Positions 1-8,309 of a stretch of DNA of 64,000 nucleotides are shown one piece after another. Below the pieces are notes generated by a model. It worked only from the letters and a program-made list of their open reading frames with translations, was not told the DNA's origin and made no database searches. Source of the DNA: Allokutzneria sp. A3M-2-11 16 (GTDB taxonomy: Bacteria; Actinomycetota; Actinomycetes; Mycobacteriales; Pseudonocardiaceae); assembly GCF_024213555.1 (NCBI RefSeq), contig NZ_JANAVO010000001.1, positions 3,410,001 to 3,474,000 on the forward strand, written 5' to 3'. Each line of letters opens with the position of its first letter. Within the stretch, counting starts at the first letter, position 1. A program made the position numbers and the translations under genes.

Positions 1-563
1 CCGCCCATGGAGATGCCGGAGACGGCGAAGGGCTTGCCCTCCGGGCCGCCGAGGCCGCGCTCGGCCAGCCAGGCCGGGATCTCCTCGAGCAGCATCGCCA
101 TCGGGTTGTCGTTCTGCTGCTGGTGCCAGTAGGTGTTGGCGCCGCCGTCCACCGCGACGAAGGCGAACGGGCGGACGTGGCCCTTGTTGACCGCGGAAGC
201 CAGCGCGCCGGCCAGGTCGCCGCCGGGCGCGGTGCGGGCGTTGCTGAAGCGACCGTGCAGCAGCAGGCAGACGGGCAGGTCCTTGCTGGTGTTGCTGGGC
301 AGGAAGGTGGCGATCTCCACGCTCTGCCTGCGGTAGGCGGAGCGGACCCGCTCCACCCGCACCACGCCGCGCGAGGGGGCCGAAGCCAGCGCGGGTGTGC
401 TGCTCGGGGTGGGAACGGGCTTGCTGAGCCCCTTCTCCGGCTGGCGCAGCGCCCCGCTGCCCGCGCTCACCCCGAGCGTGACCGTGGCGGCCGCCCCCGC
501 GGCCGCGCCCATCAGCACCGTGCGTCGGACGACGCGGCGCTGACTGTTGCCCCCCTGGGCCAC
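1..563 (-). CDS. Tat-exported esterase (alpha/beta hydrolase), C-terminus cut off by window edge
   Basis: Reading from a GTG at 563, with AGGGGAG seven bases upstream, the protein opens with an arginine-rich stretch (RRVVRRTVLMG) followed by an alanine/valine-rich segment. This looks like a Tat or Sec export signal. The mature part has a beta-strand ending in LLLHGRFSN, a typical oxyanion-side HG motif, and the visible portion ends at GISMGG, a GxSxG nucleophile elbow. That order fits the esterase/feruloyl-esterase/antigen-85-like branch of alpha/beta hydrolases. The catalytic Asp and His lie outside the window, so substrate cannot be judged. It precedes the CoA-transferase gene on the plus-strand map but is transcribed after a gap of about 130 bases. 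Confidence 0.75.
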   Translation of the reverse strand, partial: MAQGGNSQRRVVRRTVLMGAAAGAAATVTLGVSAGSGALRQPEKGLSKPVPTPSSTPALASAPSRGVVRVERVRSAYRRQSVEIATFLPSNTSKDLPVCLLLHGRFSNARTAPGGDLAGALASAVNKGHVRPFAFVAVDGGANTYWHQQQNDNPMAMLLEEIPAWLAERGLGGPEGKPFAVSGISMG

Positions 564-640
564 GCTGAACCTCCCCTGCGAGCGCGGCGACCGAATCGTC
601 CCCGCACTCACTTGACGCAACTCAGGCCATTCTCGTTACC

Positions 641-668
641 GATCACCCGGAATTCTTCCTGGGTGATC
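641..668. promoter_or_regulatory. Inverted repeat GATCACCC-N12-GGGTGATC
   Basis: Perfect 8-bp arms (641-648 and 661-668) separated by 12 bases lie between the CoA-transferase stop and the esterase start, both on the minus strand. It could be a weak terminator for the CoA-transferase or an operator for the esterase. There is no T-tract, so the role is undecided. Confidence 0.35.
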
Positions 669-692
669 CGCCTCACACTCGAAAGAGGGTTG

Positions 693-1877
693 TCAGACGG
701 CTCCCTTTTCGCGGAGTTTACGGGCCCGCCCTTCGTCGTAGCCCAGCCAGCTCAAGATCGCCCCGGTGTGCTGCCCCAACCGGGGGACAGGTGCCGGTGA
801 CCAGCTCCAATGCGTGGCGTCCACCGGTGGTCGCAGCATTCGGGGGCTTGCGCCGCCGGGCACGGGCACTTCGCGCCAGCGGTCGCGCGCGGCGAGCTGC
901 GGGTGCTCGGCCAGGCCCAGCACGTCCCTGGTGCGCGCGGCGGGCACGTCGGCGGCGTCGAGCGCGGCCAGCAAGCCCTCCGCCGTCATCCCGTCGAAGA
1001 CCGTGTGGAGTTCCGCGTGCAGCGCCTGCCGGTGCTCCACCCGCGACGCCACCGTTGTGAACCGCGGGTCGATCGCGAGATCTGCGCGGTTGAGCACGCG
1101 CTCGCACAGGCGGGTCCACTGCGGCTCGTTCTGCACGGCGAGGTGCACTGTTCCGCCGTCGCCGCACCGGAACGGCCCGTACGGCGCGATGCTGGCGTGG
1201 TGCGCGCCCGCGCGCGGCGGGATGCGGCCGGTGCCGGTCGCGTAGAGAAGCGGCTGCTGGACCCACTCCGCCAGCGACTCCAGCAGCGACAGGCGCAGTG
1301 CCGTCCCTTCTCCGGTGCGCTGACGGTGGTAGAGCGCTGCCAGGACCGCCGCGTGCAGGTGCACTCCGCCGGAGATGTCGGCGACGGAGATCCCCGTGCG
1401 GGCGGTCACCTCGCCCTCGCCGGTCAGCTCGATCAGCCCGGCCTCGGACTGGACGAGCGCGTCGTATGCCTTGCGCTCCGAGTACGGACCGCCGTCGCCG
1501 TATCCGGACAGCTCGCCGACGATCAGGTCCGGGCGGGAAGCGCACAGCGTTTCCGCGTCCACACCTATGCGACGGCCCACGGCGGGGGAGAGGTTGCACA
1601 GCACGACGTCGGCGCGTTCGATGAGCTTGGCCAGGACCTCGCGCCCCTCCGGCTGCTTGAAGTCGAGGGTGATCGACTCCTTGCCCACGTTGGTCCAGGC
1701 GAAGTACGAGGAGACCTCGCCGCAGGCGTTGTCGTAGTGGCGCGCGAAGTCTCCGCCGCCGACGCGCTCCACCTTGATCACGCGGGCACCGAGGTCGGCG
1801 AGCAGCCGGGAGGCGTAGGGGACCGCGACGGCCTGTTCGAGGCTCACCACGACGACGCCGCTCAGCGGGCCCGTCAT
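693..1877 (-). CDS. CaiB/BaiF family (class III) CoA-transferase
   Basis: A 394-residue protein, the usual length for family III CoA-transferases, which move CoA between carboxylic acids (formyl-CoA:oxalate, carnitine and related pairs) through an aspartyl-CoA thioester. The N-terminus ([31 protein letters not shown]) is the typical Rossmann-like opening. VADISGG around residue 170 carries the conserved catalytic Asp. The ATG overlaps the fdhD stop by four bases (ATGA), so the two are translationally coupled. The neighbours (FdhD, an OFA-type carrier, a formate-dehydrogenase-like enzyme) make a formyl-CoA or oxalate role attractive, but no oxalyl-CoA decarboxylase is in view. A racemase or other CoA-transferase cannot be excluded. 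Confidence 0.85.
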   Translation of the reverse strand: MTGPLSGVVVVSLEQAVAVPYASRLLADLGARVIKVERVGGGDFARHYDNACGEVSSYFAWTNVGKESITLDFKQPEGREVLAKLIERADVVLCNLSPAVGRRIGVDAETLCASRPDLIVGELSGYGDGGPYSERKAYDALVQSEAGLIELTGEGEVTARTGISVADISGGVHLHAAVLAALYHRQRTGEGTALRLSLLESLAEWVQQPLLYATGTGRIPPRAGAHHASIAPYGPFRCGDGGTVHLAVQNEPQWTRLCERVLNRADLAIDPRFTTVASRVEHRQALHAELHTVFDGMTAEGLLAALDAADVPAARTRDVLGLAEHPQLAARDRWREVPVPGGASPRMLRPPVDATHWSWSPAPVPRLGQHTGAILSWLGYDEGRARKLREKGAV

Positions 1878-2698
1878 CGGTCCACTCTGGACTGTCCGGA
1901 GTAGACGTTCATCGACGTGCCCCTGAGGAAGCCCACCAGGGTCATGCCCTGCTCCGCCGCGAGGTCGACGGCCAGCGAAGACGGTGCCGAAACCGCTGCC
2001 AGAAAGGGAATCCCGGCCATCGTGGCCTTCTGCACGAGTTCGAACGACGCCCGCCCCGACACCATCAGCACGCAGCCGCTGAGCGGAACCCGTCGGGACA
2101 TCACCGCCCAGCCGATGACCTTGTCCACCGCGTTGTGCCTGCCGACGTCCTCACGCGCGACGAGCAGCTCCCCGGTGGAGGTGAACAGCCCGGCCGCGTG
2201 CAGGCCGCCGGTGCTGTCGAAGACGCGCTGAGCCGCACGGAGCTTGCCGGGCAAGGAGATCAGCGTGTCGACGCTGACCTTCGCCTCGTCCTGCGTGAGG
2301 TCGTGGTGGCTGCGCACGCGAACCGACTCCAGCGCGGCCTTGCCACAGACGCCGCAGGACGACGTGGTGTGGAAGTTCCGTTCGACGCCGACCTGGACGG
2401 GCGGGACGTGCTCGGCGAGGGCGAGGTCGAGGACGTTGTAGGTGTTCTTGCCGTCCTCGTCCGTGCCGTCGCAGTAGCGCGCGGTCCGCACGTCCTCGAC
2501 GTCGGCGATCACGCCCTCGGTGAGCAGGAATCCGTGTGCGAGCTCGACATCGTGACCGGGCGTGCGCATCGTGACCGTGAGCGCGCGGCCGTTCACGCGC
2601 AGTTCCAACGGTTCCTCCGCGGCGAGCGCGTCCGGGCGCCGCACCTCGCGGCCGTCGGAGATCCGCAGCACCTGACGGCGGACCGTGACCCTGCCCAT
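1874..2698 (-). CDS. fdhD: Formate dehydrogenase accessory sulfurtransferase FdhD
   Basis: A 274-residue protein. FdhD passes sulfur from a cysteine desulfurase to the molybdenum cofactor of formate dehydrogenases, forming the Mo=S ligand needed for activity. The essential persulfide loop is visible as [14 protein letters not shown] (CxxC near residue 122), and the downstream [19 protein letters not shown] block is the other family hallmark. The ATG at 2698 has a near-perfect AAGGAGG ribosome binding site. The gene is coupled to the downstream CoA-transferase and diverges from the MFS carrier. Its client is most likely the FdhF/YdeP-type oxidoreductase encoded 1.5 kb away. Confidence 0.95.
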   Translation of the reverse strand: MGRVTVRRQVLRISDGREVRRPDALAAEEPLELRVNGRALTVTMRTPGHDVELAHGFLLTEGVIADVEDVRTARYCDGTDEDGKNTYNVLDLALAEHVPPVQVGVERNFHTTSSCGVCGKAALESVRVRSHHDLTQDEAKVSVDTLISLPGKLRAAQRVFDSTGGLHAAGLFTSTGELLVAREDVGRHNAVDKVIGWAVMSRRVPLSGCVLMVSGRASFELVQKATMAGIPFLAAVSAPSSLAVDLAAEQGMTLVGFLRGTSMNVYSGQSRVDR

Positions 2699-2780
2699 GT
2701 GGGCCTCCTTCGGCGGCTGGGGAGTGACAAGCCCCCGATCGTGAGCTTATGTTGCGTTCTCAACTACCGGGAGGTGGCGG

Positions 2781-4115
2781 GTGGAGTTCTTGAGCCGTGC
2801 GCGCATTGTCGCGCCTCCCGGGTGGAGCCGGTGGCTGGTCCCACCGGCCGCGCTGTCGGTGCACCTCGCGATCGGCCAGGCGTACGCGTGGAGCGTCTTC
2901 AAACCGCCGCTGGAGGGCGCGCTCGGGCTCAGCGGGACGCAGAGCGCGCTGCCGTTCCAGCTCGGCATCGTGATGCTCGGCCTGTCCGCCGCCTTCGGTG
3001 GCACGCTGGTCGAGCGGAACGGCCCGCGGTGGGCGATGTTCGTCTCCGCCGTGTGCTTCTGCTCCGGCTTCCTGGTGTCCGCGCTCGGCGTCGCCGTCTC
3101 GCAGTACTGGCTGGTGGTGCTCGGTTACGGCGTCATCGGCGGGATCGGGCTCGGCATCGGCTACATCTCCCCGGTGTCCACGCTGATCAAGTGGTTCCCG
3201 GACCGGCCGGGCATGGCCACCGGCATCGCGATCATGGGCTTCGGCGGTGGCGCGCTGATCGCCTCGCCGTGGTCGGCCGCGATGCTGGAGGGCTTCGGCA
3301 AGGACACCTCGGGTATCGCCACCACCTTCCTGGTGCACGGCCTGGTTTACGCGGTGTTCATGACGATGGGCGTGCTGCTGGTGCGCGTGCCCGCCGACGA
3401 CTGGACGCCGCCGGGCTCCGTCGCCTCGGCGAAGCCGGTCGCCACGGTGAACGTGTCGGCGCGCAACGCGATCCGGACGCCGCAGTTCTGGTGCCTGTGG
3501 GTCGTCCTGTGCTTCAACGTGACCGCGGGCATCGGCATCCTGGAGAAGGCCGCGCCGATGATCCGCGATTTCTTCGCGGACAGTTCCGCGGCGGTCAGCG
3601 TCGGTGCGGCGGCGGGCTTCGTCGCGTTGCTGTCGCTGGTGAACATGCTCGGTCGGTTCGTGTGGTCGTCCACTTCGGACATCGTGGGGCGCAAGAACAT
3701 CTACCGCCTGTACCTCGGCGCGGGAGCCCTGCTGTACCTGGCGATCGCCTTGCTGGGCAACACCTCCAAGCCCCTGTTCATCATCTGCGCGATGGTGATC
3801 CTGTCCTTCTACGGCGGCGGGTTCGCCACGATCCCGGCCTACCTCAAGGACCTCTTCGGCACCTACCAGGTCGGCGCGATCCACGGGCGGCTGCTCACCG
3901 CGTGGTCGCTGGCCGGGGTGCTCGGGCCGCTGATCATCAACGCGGTCGCCGACTCCCAGAAGGCGGCGGGCCGGTCGGGGCCCGAGCTCTACACCGCCTC
4001 GCTCTACATCGTGATCGCCCTGCTGGTGATCGGGTTCATCGCGAACGAGCTCGTGCGGCCGGTGCACCCGCGCCACCACGAGCCCGCTCCCCAGAAGGAG
4101 GCCGCCAGTGCGTGA
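2781..4115 (+). CDS. MFS transporter, oxalate/formate antiporter (OFA) family
   Basis: A 444-residue protein with about 12 hydrophobic segments. HLAIGQAYAWSVFKPPLE near the N-terminus is the signature opening of OxlT-like carriers, and LVERNGPRWAMF and GFGGGALIASPWSAAML fit the family. OFA members exchange small carboxylates such as oxalate and formate across the cytoplasmic membrane. The GTG start is chosen because GGGAGGTGG lies just upstream and the N-terminus aligns with the family. The last eight bases (GTGCGTGA) overlap a 37-codon membrane-protein ORF. The divergent fdhD shares the 82-bp promoter region. Confidence 0.88.
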   Translation: MEFLSRARIVAPPGWSRWLVPPAALSVHLAIGQAYAWSVFKPPLEGALGLSGTQSALPFQLGIVMLGLSAAFGGTLVERNGPRWAMFVSAVCFCSGFLVSALGVAVSQYWLVVLGYGVIGGIGLGIGYISPVSTLIKWFPDRPGMATGIAIMGFGGGALIASPWSAAMLEGFGKDTSGIATTFLVHGLVYAVFMTMGVLLVRVPADDWTPPGSVASAKPVATVNVSARNAIRTPQFWCLWVVLCFNVTAGIGILEKAAPMIRDFFADSSAAVSVGAAAGFVALLSLVNMLGRFVWSSTSDIVGRKNIYRLYLGAGALLYLAIALLGNTSKPLFIICAMVILSFYGGGFATIPAYLKDLFGTYQVGAIHGRLLTAWSLAGVLGPLIINAVADSQKAAGRSGPELYTASLYIVIALLVIGFIANELVRPVHPRHHEPAPQKEAASA

Positions 4116-4221
4116 CAGGCGAATCCCGCTGATGGTGCTGGCGTGGGTCTGGGTGGGCGTACCGTTCGCCTACGGCCTCTACCAGCTGATCACCAAGGTC
4201 ACCCAGCTCTTCACCGGCTGA
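4108..4221 (+). CDS. Small membrane protein, probable MFS (OFA) transporter small subunit
   Basis: A 37-residue ORF starting with GTG and preceded by AGAAGGAGG at 4092-4101. It overlaps the MFS stop by eight bases and ends 11 bases into the converging oxidoreductase gene. The product begins with a basic MRDRR, then a single hydrophobic helix (PLMVLAWVWVGVPFAYGLYQ) and a short amphipathic tail. I recall a family of about 40-residue proteins annotated as MFS transporter small subunit next to OFA carriers in actinomycetes, with the same W-VPFAYG pattern. Function as a subunit is inferred from that and from coupling. It is too short for ordinary gene callers. Confidence 0.75.
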   Translation: MRDRRIPLMVLAWVWVGVPFAYGLYQLITKVTQLFTG

Positions 4222-6502
4222 CCAGGCGGACCACGATGGACTTCGACGTCGGCGTGTTGGAGATCTCCGCCGTGGAGTCCAGCGGTACCAACGCGTTCGC
4301 CTCCGGGAAGTAGGCCGCCGCGCAGCCCCGCGCCGTGGGGTAGGCCACCACCCGGAAGCGCTCCGCGGTGCGGTCCGCGTCGCCTGCCCACTCGCTGACC
4401 AGGTCGACCAGCGCGCCATCGGCGACGCCCAGTTCGGTCAGGTCGTCCGGGTTGACGAACACCACGCGCCGCGCGTCCTTCACGCCTCGGTAACGGTCGT
4501 CCAGACCGTAGATCGTGGTGTTGAACTGGTCGTGGCTGCGCAGGGTTTGCAGCAGCAGACGGCCTTCCGGGATCTGGGGCGCCTCGAAAGTGTTCGCGGT
4601 GAAGTTCGCTTTCCCTGTCGTAGTGCGGAATTCGCGGCTGTCCCGGGGCGGATGCGGCAGGACGAAGCCGTCCTTGTCGCGCACGCGCTCGTTGTACTTG
4701 GCGAAGCCCGGCACCACGCGCGCGATGCGGTCGCGAATCCGGTCGTAGTCGGATTCGAAGTCCTCCCAAGGGATCGAGTGCGCGGTGCCGAGGACCTTGC
4801 GGGCCATCCGCGCGACGATCGCGACCTCGGAGAGCAGGTGCTCGCTGGCCGGAGCGTTGCGACCGCGGGAGCTGTGCACCACCGACATCGAATCCTCGAC
4901 GCTGACGAACTGCTCGCCGCCTTGTCGCACATCGCGTTCAGTGCGCCCGAGTGTCGGCAGGACAAGGGAAATCTCGCCGGGAACGACGTGCGAGCGGTTG
5001 AGCTTCGTGGAGACGTTCACCGTCAACGCGCACGAGGCCAGCGCGCGCTCGGTCAGCTTGGTGTCCGGCGTCGCGGAGACGAAGTTGCCACCCATCGCGA
5101 AGAACACCGAAGCCTTCCCGTCGCGCATCGCGCGCAGCGAGTCCACGGTGTCGTAGCCGTGCTTGCGCGGCACGGAGATGGAGAACTCCTTCTCCAGTGC
5201 GGACATGAACTCCTCCGGCATCTTCTCCCAGATGCCCATCGTGCGGTCGCCCTGCACGTTGGAGTGGCCGCGCACCGGGCAGACCCCCGCGCCAGGCTTG
5301 CCGATCATTCCGCGCAGCAGCAACACGTTCACGATCTCGCGGATGGTCGGCACGGAGTGCTTGTGCTGGGTGAGCCCCATCGCCCAGCAGATGATCGTCC
5401 GCTTCGACTCGATCATCATCCGCGAGACCTTGGCGATCTGCTCCCTCGGCAGGCCGGTCGCGGCGTCCACGGCGTCCCAGTCGAGGTCGCGGACCTGCTT
5501 CGCGTAGGCGTCGAAGTCGTGGGTGTGCGCGTCGATGAACGCGCGGTCCAGCACGGTGCCGGGCGCCGCGTCCTCCGCCGCGATCACCAAGTGGCCCAAC
5601 GCCTGGAAGAAAGCGAGGTCGCCGCCGAGCTTGATCTGGCAGAACTCGTCCGACAGCGGAGTTCCCCTGCCCACGAGGCCGCTGACGTTCTGCGGGTTCT
5701 TGAAGCGCAGCAAACCCGCCTCCGGCAAGGGGTTCACCGCGACGATCCGCGCACCGCGCTTCTTCGCGACCTCCAGCGAGGAGAGCATGCGCGGGTGGTT
5801 CGTCCCGGGGTTCTGGCCGACCACGATGAGCAGGTCGGCCGACTCCACGTCCTGCAGCGAGACCGAGCCCTTGCCGATGCCGATGGTCTCCTTCAGCGCG
5901 GCGCCGGAGGACTCGTGGCACATGTTCGAGCAGTCGGGCAGGTTGTTCGTGCCGTAGCTCCGGCAGAACAGCTGGTAGAGGAAAGCGGCCTCGTTGCTCG
6001 TGCGACCGGAGGTGTAGAAGATCGCCTCGTCCGGGCTCGCCAGGCCGTTCAGCTTCTCCGCGATGAGCGCGAACGCGCCTTCCCAGGAGATCGGCGAGTA
6101 GTGGGTTTCCCCGCGCCGCAACACCATCGGCTCGGTCAGCCTGCCCTGCTGCCCCAGCCAGTAGTCGGTGCGATCGGCCAGCTCGGCGATGCTGTGCCTG
6201 GCGAAGAACTCGCGGTCCGCCCGCCGCCGCGTGGCCTCCTCGGCGATCGCCTTCGCGCCGTTCTCGCAGAACTCCGCGAGCTTGCGGTGGCCCTGCGCCT
6301 CCGGCCAGGCGCAGCCGGGGCAGTCGACGCCGTCGTGCTGGTTGAGCACTTTCAGCGAGCGCACCGTGCGGCCGACGCCCATCTGCTCGACGCTGCGCTT
6401 GAGCGAGACGGCGACGCCGGGCAGGCCCGCCGCCCAGTCCTTGGGCTTTCCGACAACCAGCTGGGACTCGTCGACGTCGTGCTCCGGAGGCTTGCGGCTC
6501 AT
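4211..6502 (-). CDS. FdhF/YdeP-type molybdopterin oxidoreductase (formate-dehydrogenase-like alpha subunit)
   Basis: A 763-residue protein if begun at the ATG at 6502; a GTG at 6538 would add 12 residues but overlaps the tetR stop. Neither start has a clear SD. The N-terminal DCPGCAWPE...FCENGAKAIAEEAT block is characteristic of the YdeP branch, which lacks the usual CxxCxxxC iron-sulfur motif of classical FdhF. Later markers are LPDCSNMCHESSG, with the likely Mo-ligand Cys, and GAGVCPVRGHSNVQGDRTMG. The C-terminal domain is the molybdopterin dinucleotide-binding fold. YdeP homologues are linked to acid resistance, and true formate oxidation is not proven. FdhD and OFA neighbours favour a formate-related substrate. 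It lies four bases after tetR, so is probably cotranscribed with it. Confidence 0.88.
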   Translation of the reverse strand: MSRKPPEHDVDESQLVVGKPKDWAAGLPGVAVSLKRSVEQMGVGRTVRSLKVLNQHDGVDCPGCAWPEAQGHRKLAEFCENGAKAIAEEATRRRADREFFARHSIAELADRTDYWLGQQGRLTEPMVLRRGETHYSPISWEGAFALIAEKLNGLASPDEAIFYTSGRTSNEAAFLYQLFCRSYGTNNLPDCSNMCHESSGAALKETIGIGKGSVSLQDVESADLLIVVGQNPGTNHPRMLSSLEVAKKRGARIVAVNPLPEAGLLRFKNPQNVSGLVGRGTPLSDEFCQIKLGGDLAFFQALGHLVIAAEDAAPGTVLDRAFIDAHTHDFDAYAKQVRDLDWDAVDAATGLPREQIAKVSRMMIESKRTIICWAMGLTQHKHSVPTIREIVNVLLLRGMIGKPGAGVCPVRGHSNVQGDRTMGIWEKMPEEFMSALEKEFSISVPRKHGYDTVDSLRAMRDGKASVFFAMGGNFVSATPDTKLTERALASCALTVNVSTKLNRSHVVPGEISLVLPTLGRTERDVRQGGEQFVSVEDSMSVVHSSRGRNAPASEHLLSEVAIVARMARKVLGTAHSIPWEDFESDYDRIRDRIARVVPGFAKYNERVRDKDGFVLPHPPRDSREFRTTTGKANFTANTFEAPQIPEGRLLLQTLRSHDQFNTTIYGLDDRYRGVKDARRVVFVNPDDLTELGVADGALVDLVSEWAGDADRTAERFRVVAYPTARGCAAAYFPEANALVPLDSTAEISNTPTSKSIVVRLVSR

Positions 6503-6506
6503 GCAC

Positions 6507-7277
6507 TCATACTGCGCCGTCGTTCGCCGTCCCACCAAGCGGTCGACTGGCTATCAGCGCCTCCAGGCCGTCGAGGACGCGTTCCAGTCCGAACTCGAAG
6601 TTCATCTCGACCACGTCGAAGCCGCCGGAGTCGCGGATGCGGTTCAGCGTCGGGAACCGCTCCGGATCGGCCAACTCCCGCCAGAACCGTTCGCGGCCCG
6701 ACCACCACTCGTCCTCCGACTGCCCGGTGTGCCGCTCGGCCAGTTTCGTGTCCACCGAGACCCTCGCGGTTCCGCGCACATAGCCGTAGAGGGTGTTGAA
6801 GACGGCCACGATCTCCTTGTCGGACAAGCCGATTCCGGTCAGCGCGGTCAGCGCGGACTCGTAGGCCGCGGTGCCGTTGGGGCCGAGGACCGGGCGGTGC
6901 CAGGCGAGGTGCAGCACCCAGGGGTGGCGGTGGAACAGCTCCCACTCCTCGCGCGCGCAGACCTCCATCTTCGCCCGCCAGCCGCCCTCGACCCGCTCCA
7001 GCACCGGGGACTCGGCGTTGACGGTGTCCACCATGACGTCCAGCAGCTCGGCCTTGCCCGGTACGTAGCGGTAGATCGACATCGTGGTGAAGCCGAGCCG
7101 CTCGGCGACCGCCCGCATGGACAGCGCGCCCAGGCCGTCGGCGTCGGCGATCTCGATCGCGGCGCGGGCGACGCGGTCCAGGGTCAGCGCGGGTCTGGGG
7201 CCTCGGCTGGGCCGCGCTCGATCGCCCCAGAGCAGCTCCAGGGTGCGGTGCGGATCGCCGCCGCTGTACTCGGTCAT
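6507..7277 (-). CDS. TetR/AcrR family regulator with TetR_C-type ligand domain
   Basis: A 256-residue protein. The HTH lies at about residues 29-75 (RVARAAIEIADADGLGALSMRAVAERLGFTTMSIYRYVPGKAELLDVM), and the rest is a helical ligand domain with a conserved HPWVLHLAWHRPVLGPN stretch. It precedes the FDH-like gene by four bases and diverges from the GNAT gene. The ATG has no SD; instead TACGAT (7286-7291 on the opposite strand) sits eight bases upstream, suggesting a leaderless mRNA. Two identical-arm palindromes in the promoter gap are its probable operators, so it should repress itself, the FDH-like gene and the GNAT gene. Confidence 0.88.
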   Translation of the reverse strand: MTEYSGGDPHRTLELLWGDRARPSRGPRPALTLDRVARAAIEIADADGLGALSMRAVAERLGFTTMSIYRYVPGKAELLDVMVDTVNAESPVLERVEGGWRAKMEVCAREEWELFHRHPWVLHLAWHRPVLGPNGTAAYESALTALTGIGLSDKEIVAVFNTLYGYVRGTARVSVDTKLAERHTGQSEDEWWSGRERFWRELADPERFPTLNRIRDSGGFDVVEMNFEFGLERVLDGLEALIASRPLGGTANDGAV

Positions 7278-7296
7278 CGGGCCTCATCGTAGAACT

Positions 7297-7334
7297 GTGT
7301 ATGGCCTACACTAAACCGTGTACGACATACACGG
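7297..7334. promoter_or_regulatory. Tandem TetR-type operators GTGTA-N5-TACAC
   Basis: Two palindromes with identical half-sites, 7297-7311 and 7318-7332 (the second extends to 7316-7334 with CC/GG). Their centres are 21 bp apart, two helical turns, in the 65-bp gap between tetR and the GNAT gene. A plausible GNAT -10 (TACACT, 7307-7312) lies within the first site, and the second covers its expected start of transcription. Confidence 0.75.
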
Positions 7335-7342
7335 AGGTGATC

Positions 7343-7948
7343 GTGCAGGTCCGGGACGCGGCGCGGGCGGACGCGCGGGCGATGGGTGGGGTCCTGGTCA
7401 GGGCGTTCGACGAGGACCCGGTGATGACGTGGATGTTCGCCGACGCCGAGCGGCGCAGGCGGATCTACCCGCGGATGATGACCGCGCTGATCAAGCACAC
7501 CTACCTGTACAAGGGCGGGTGCCAGGTCGCGGGCGGGGACGGCGAGCTGCTCGGCGTGGCGCTGTGGATCCCGCCGGGCCGGGCCAAGGTCCCGCTGTGG
7601 CGCCAGCTCTTCGCGGCGCCCACCATGATCGCCAACGCCGGGCCGGTGCGGTTCGTCCGGATCAGCCGCCGTGGTGCGCAGCTCGATTCGGTGCTCAAGC
7701 TCGCGCATCCGGCGGAGCCGCACTGGTACCTGTCCGTGCTCGGGACTGAGCCGAGCGCGCAGGGGACGGGGGTCGGCGGGGCCCTGCTGCGCTCGCGGCT
7801 GGCCGAGTGCGACCGCGACGGGCTGCCCGCCTACCTCGAGTGCGTCGACGCGAACGTGCCGATCTACGAACGCTTCGGCTTCAAGGTCATCAGCGATATC
7901 CAGATCCCCGACGGCGGACCCGTGCTCCGCGGCATGTGGCGCGCCTGA
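7343..7948 (+). CDS. GNAT family N-acetyltransferase
   Basis: A 201-residue protein. GNAT enzymes transfer an acetyl group from acetyl-CoA to an amine. The acetyl-CoA pyrophosphate loop is visible as AQGTGVGGALL within motif A (LGTEPSAQGTGVGG), followed by LECVDANVPIYERFGF, the usual motif B region. I chose the GTG at 7343 because GGAGG lies five bases upstream; the in-frame ATG at 7301 would start inside the first operator. The divergent TetR probably controls it. The substrate is unknown. Confidence 0.87.
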   Translation: MQVRDAARADARAMGGVLVRAFDEDPVMTWMFADAERRRRIYPRMMTALIKHTYLYKGGCQVAGGDGELLGVALWIPPGRAKVPLWRQLFAAPTMIANAGPVRFVRISRRGAQLDSVLKLAHPAEPHWYLSVLGTEPSAQGTGVGGALLRSRLAECDRDGLPAYLECVDANVPIYERFGFKVISDIQIPDGGPVLRGMWRA

Positions 7949-7958
7949 CCCGCGGTGG

Positions 7959-8309
7959 TCACGTGCAGGATTCGTCGGTGATGGGGTTCTTGGGGTCGAG
8001 GTAGTAGGACTCGTCGTGTTTCGCGGTGGGGCCTGTGGTGGAGGAGACGCGATGGCGGCCGAATGTGGGGGCCAGCAAGCCTTCCTTCGCGGCGGCGCAG
8101 TCCATCAGGTACGTGAAGCCGTTGGCGGCGCCTGGCCACAGCTTGCCGTCGGAGTCCTCGTAGAGCAGGTACTCCACCTCCCGCCGCGCGGTCGCGATGC
8201 GGTCGGTCGGATCGGCCAGGCGCTGCGGCGTGTCGTGGTGGAAGGCGTACGCCACGATGAAGTTCGTCTTGGCCACCAGCGCGCCGCGATCCCCGATCCC
8301 GATCGTCAT
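7959..8309 (-). CDS. C-terminal half of a likely frameshifted exported protein
   Basis: A 116-codon frame that overlaps the preceding gene by ATGA. The product (TIGIGDRGALVAKTNFIVAYAFHHDT... to a C-terminal DESCT) has no signal or membrane segment. It reads like the middle and end of a globular domain, with two cysteines that could form a disulfide if exported. No SD precedes its ATG. The simplest reading is that it continues the anchored protein at 8306-8770 after a single-base frameshift. A real coupled second gene is the alternative. I do not recognise the domain. Confidence 0.55.
   Translation of the reverse strand: MTIGIGDRGALVAKTNFIVAYAFHHDTPQRLADPTDRIATARREVEYLLYEDSDGKLWPGAANGFTYLMDCAAAKEGLLAPTFGRHRVSSTTGPTAKHDESYYLDPKNPITDESCT

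Noticed and set aside
2135-4132. 665-codon plus frame over fdhD and the MFS gene
   Set aside because: Out-of-frame shadow in high-GC DNA; the fdhD and OFA carrier frames have clear family motifs.
4532-6799. 755-codon plus frame antisense to the FDH-like gene
   Set aside because: Arginine/alanine-rich low-complexity product with no motifs; the opposite strand encodes a full molybdoenzyme.
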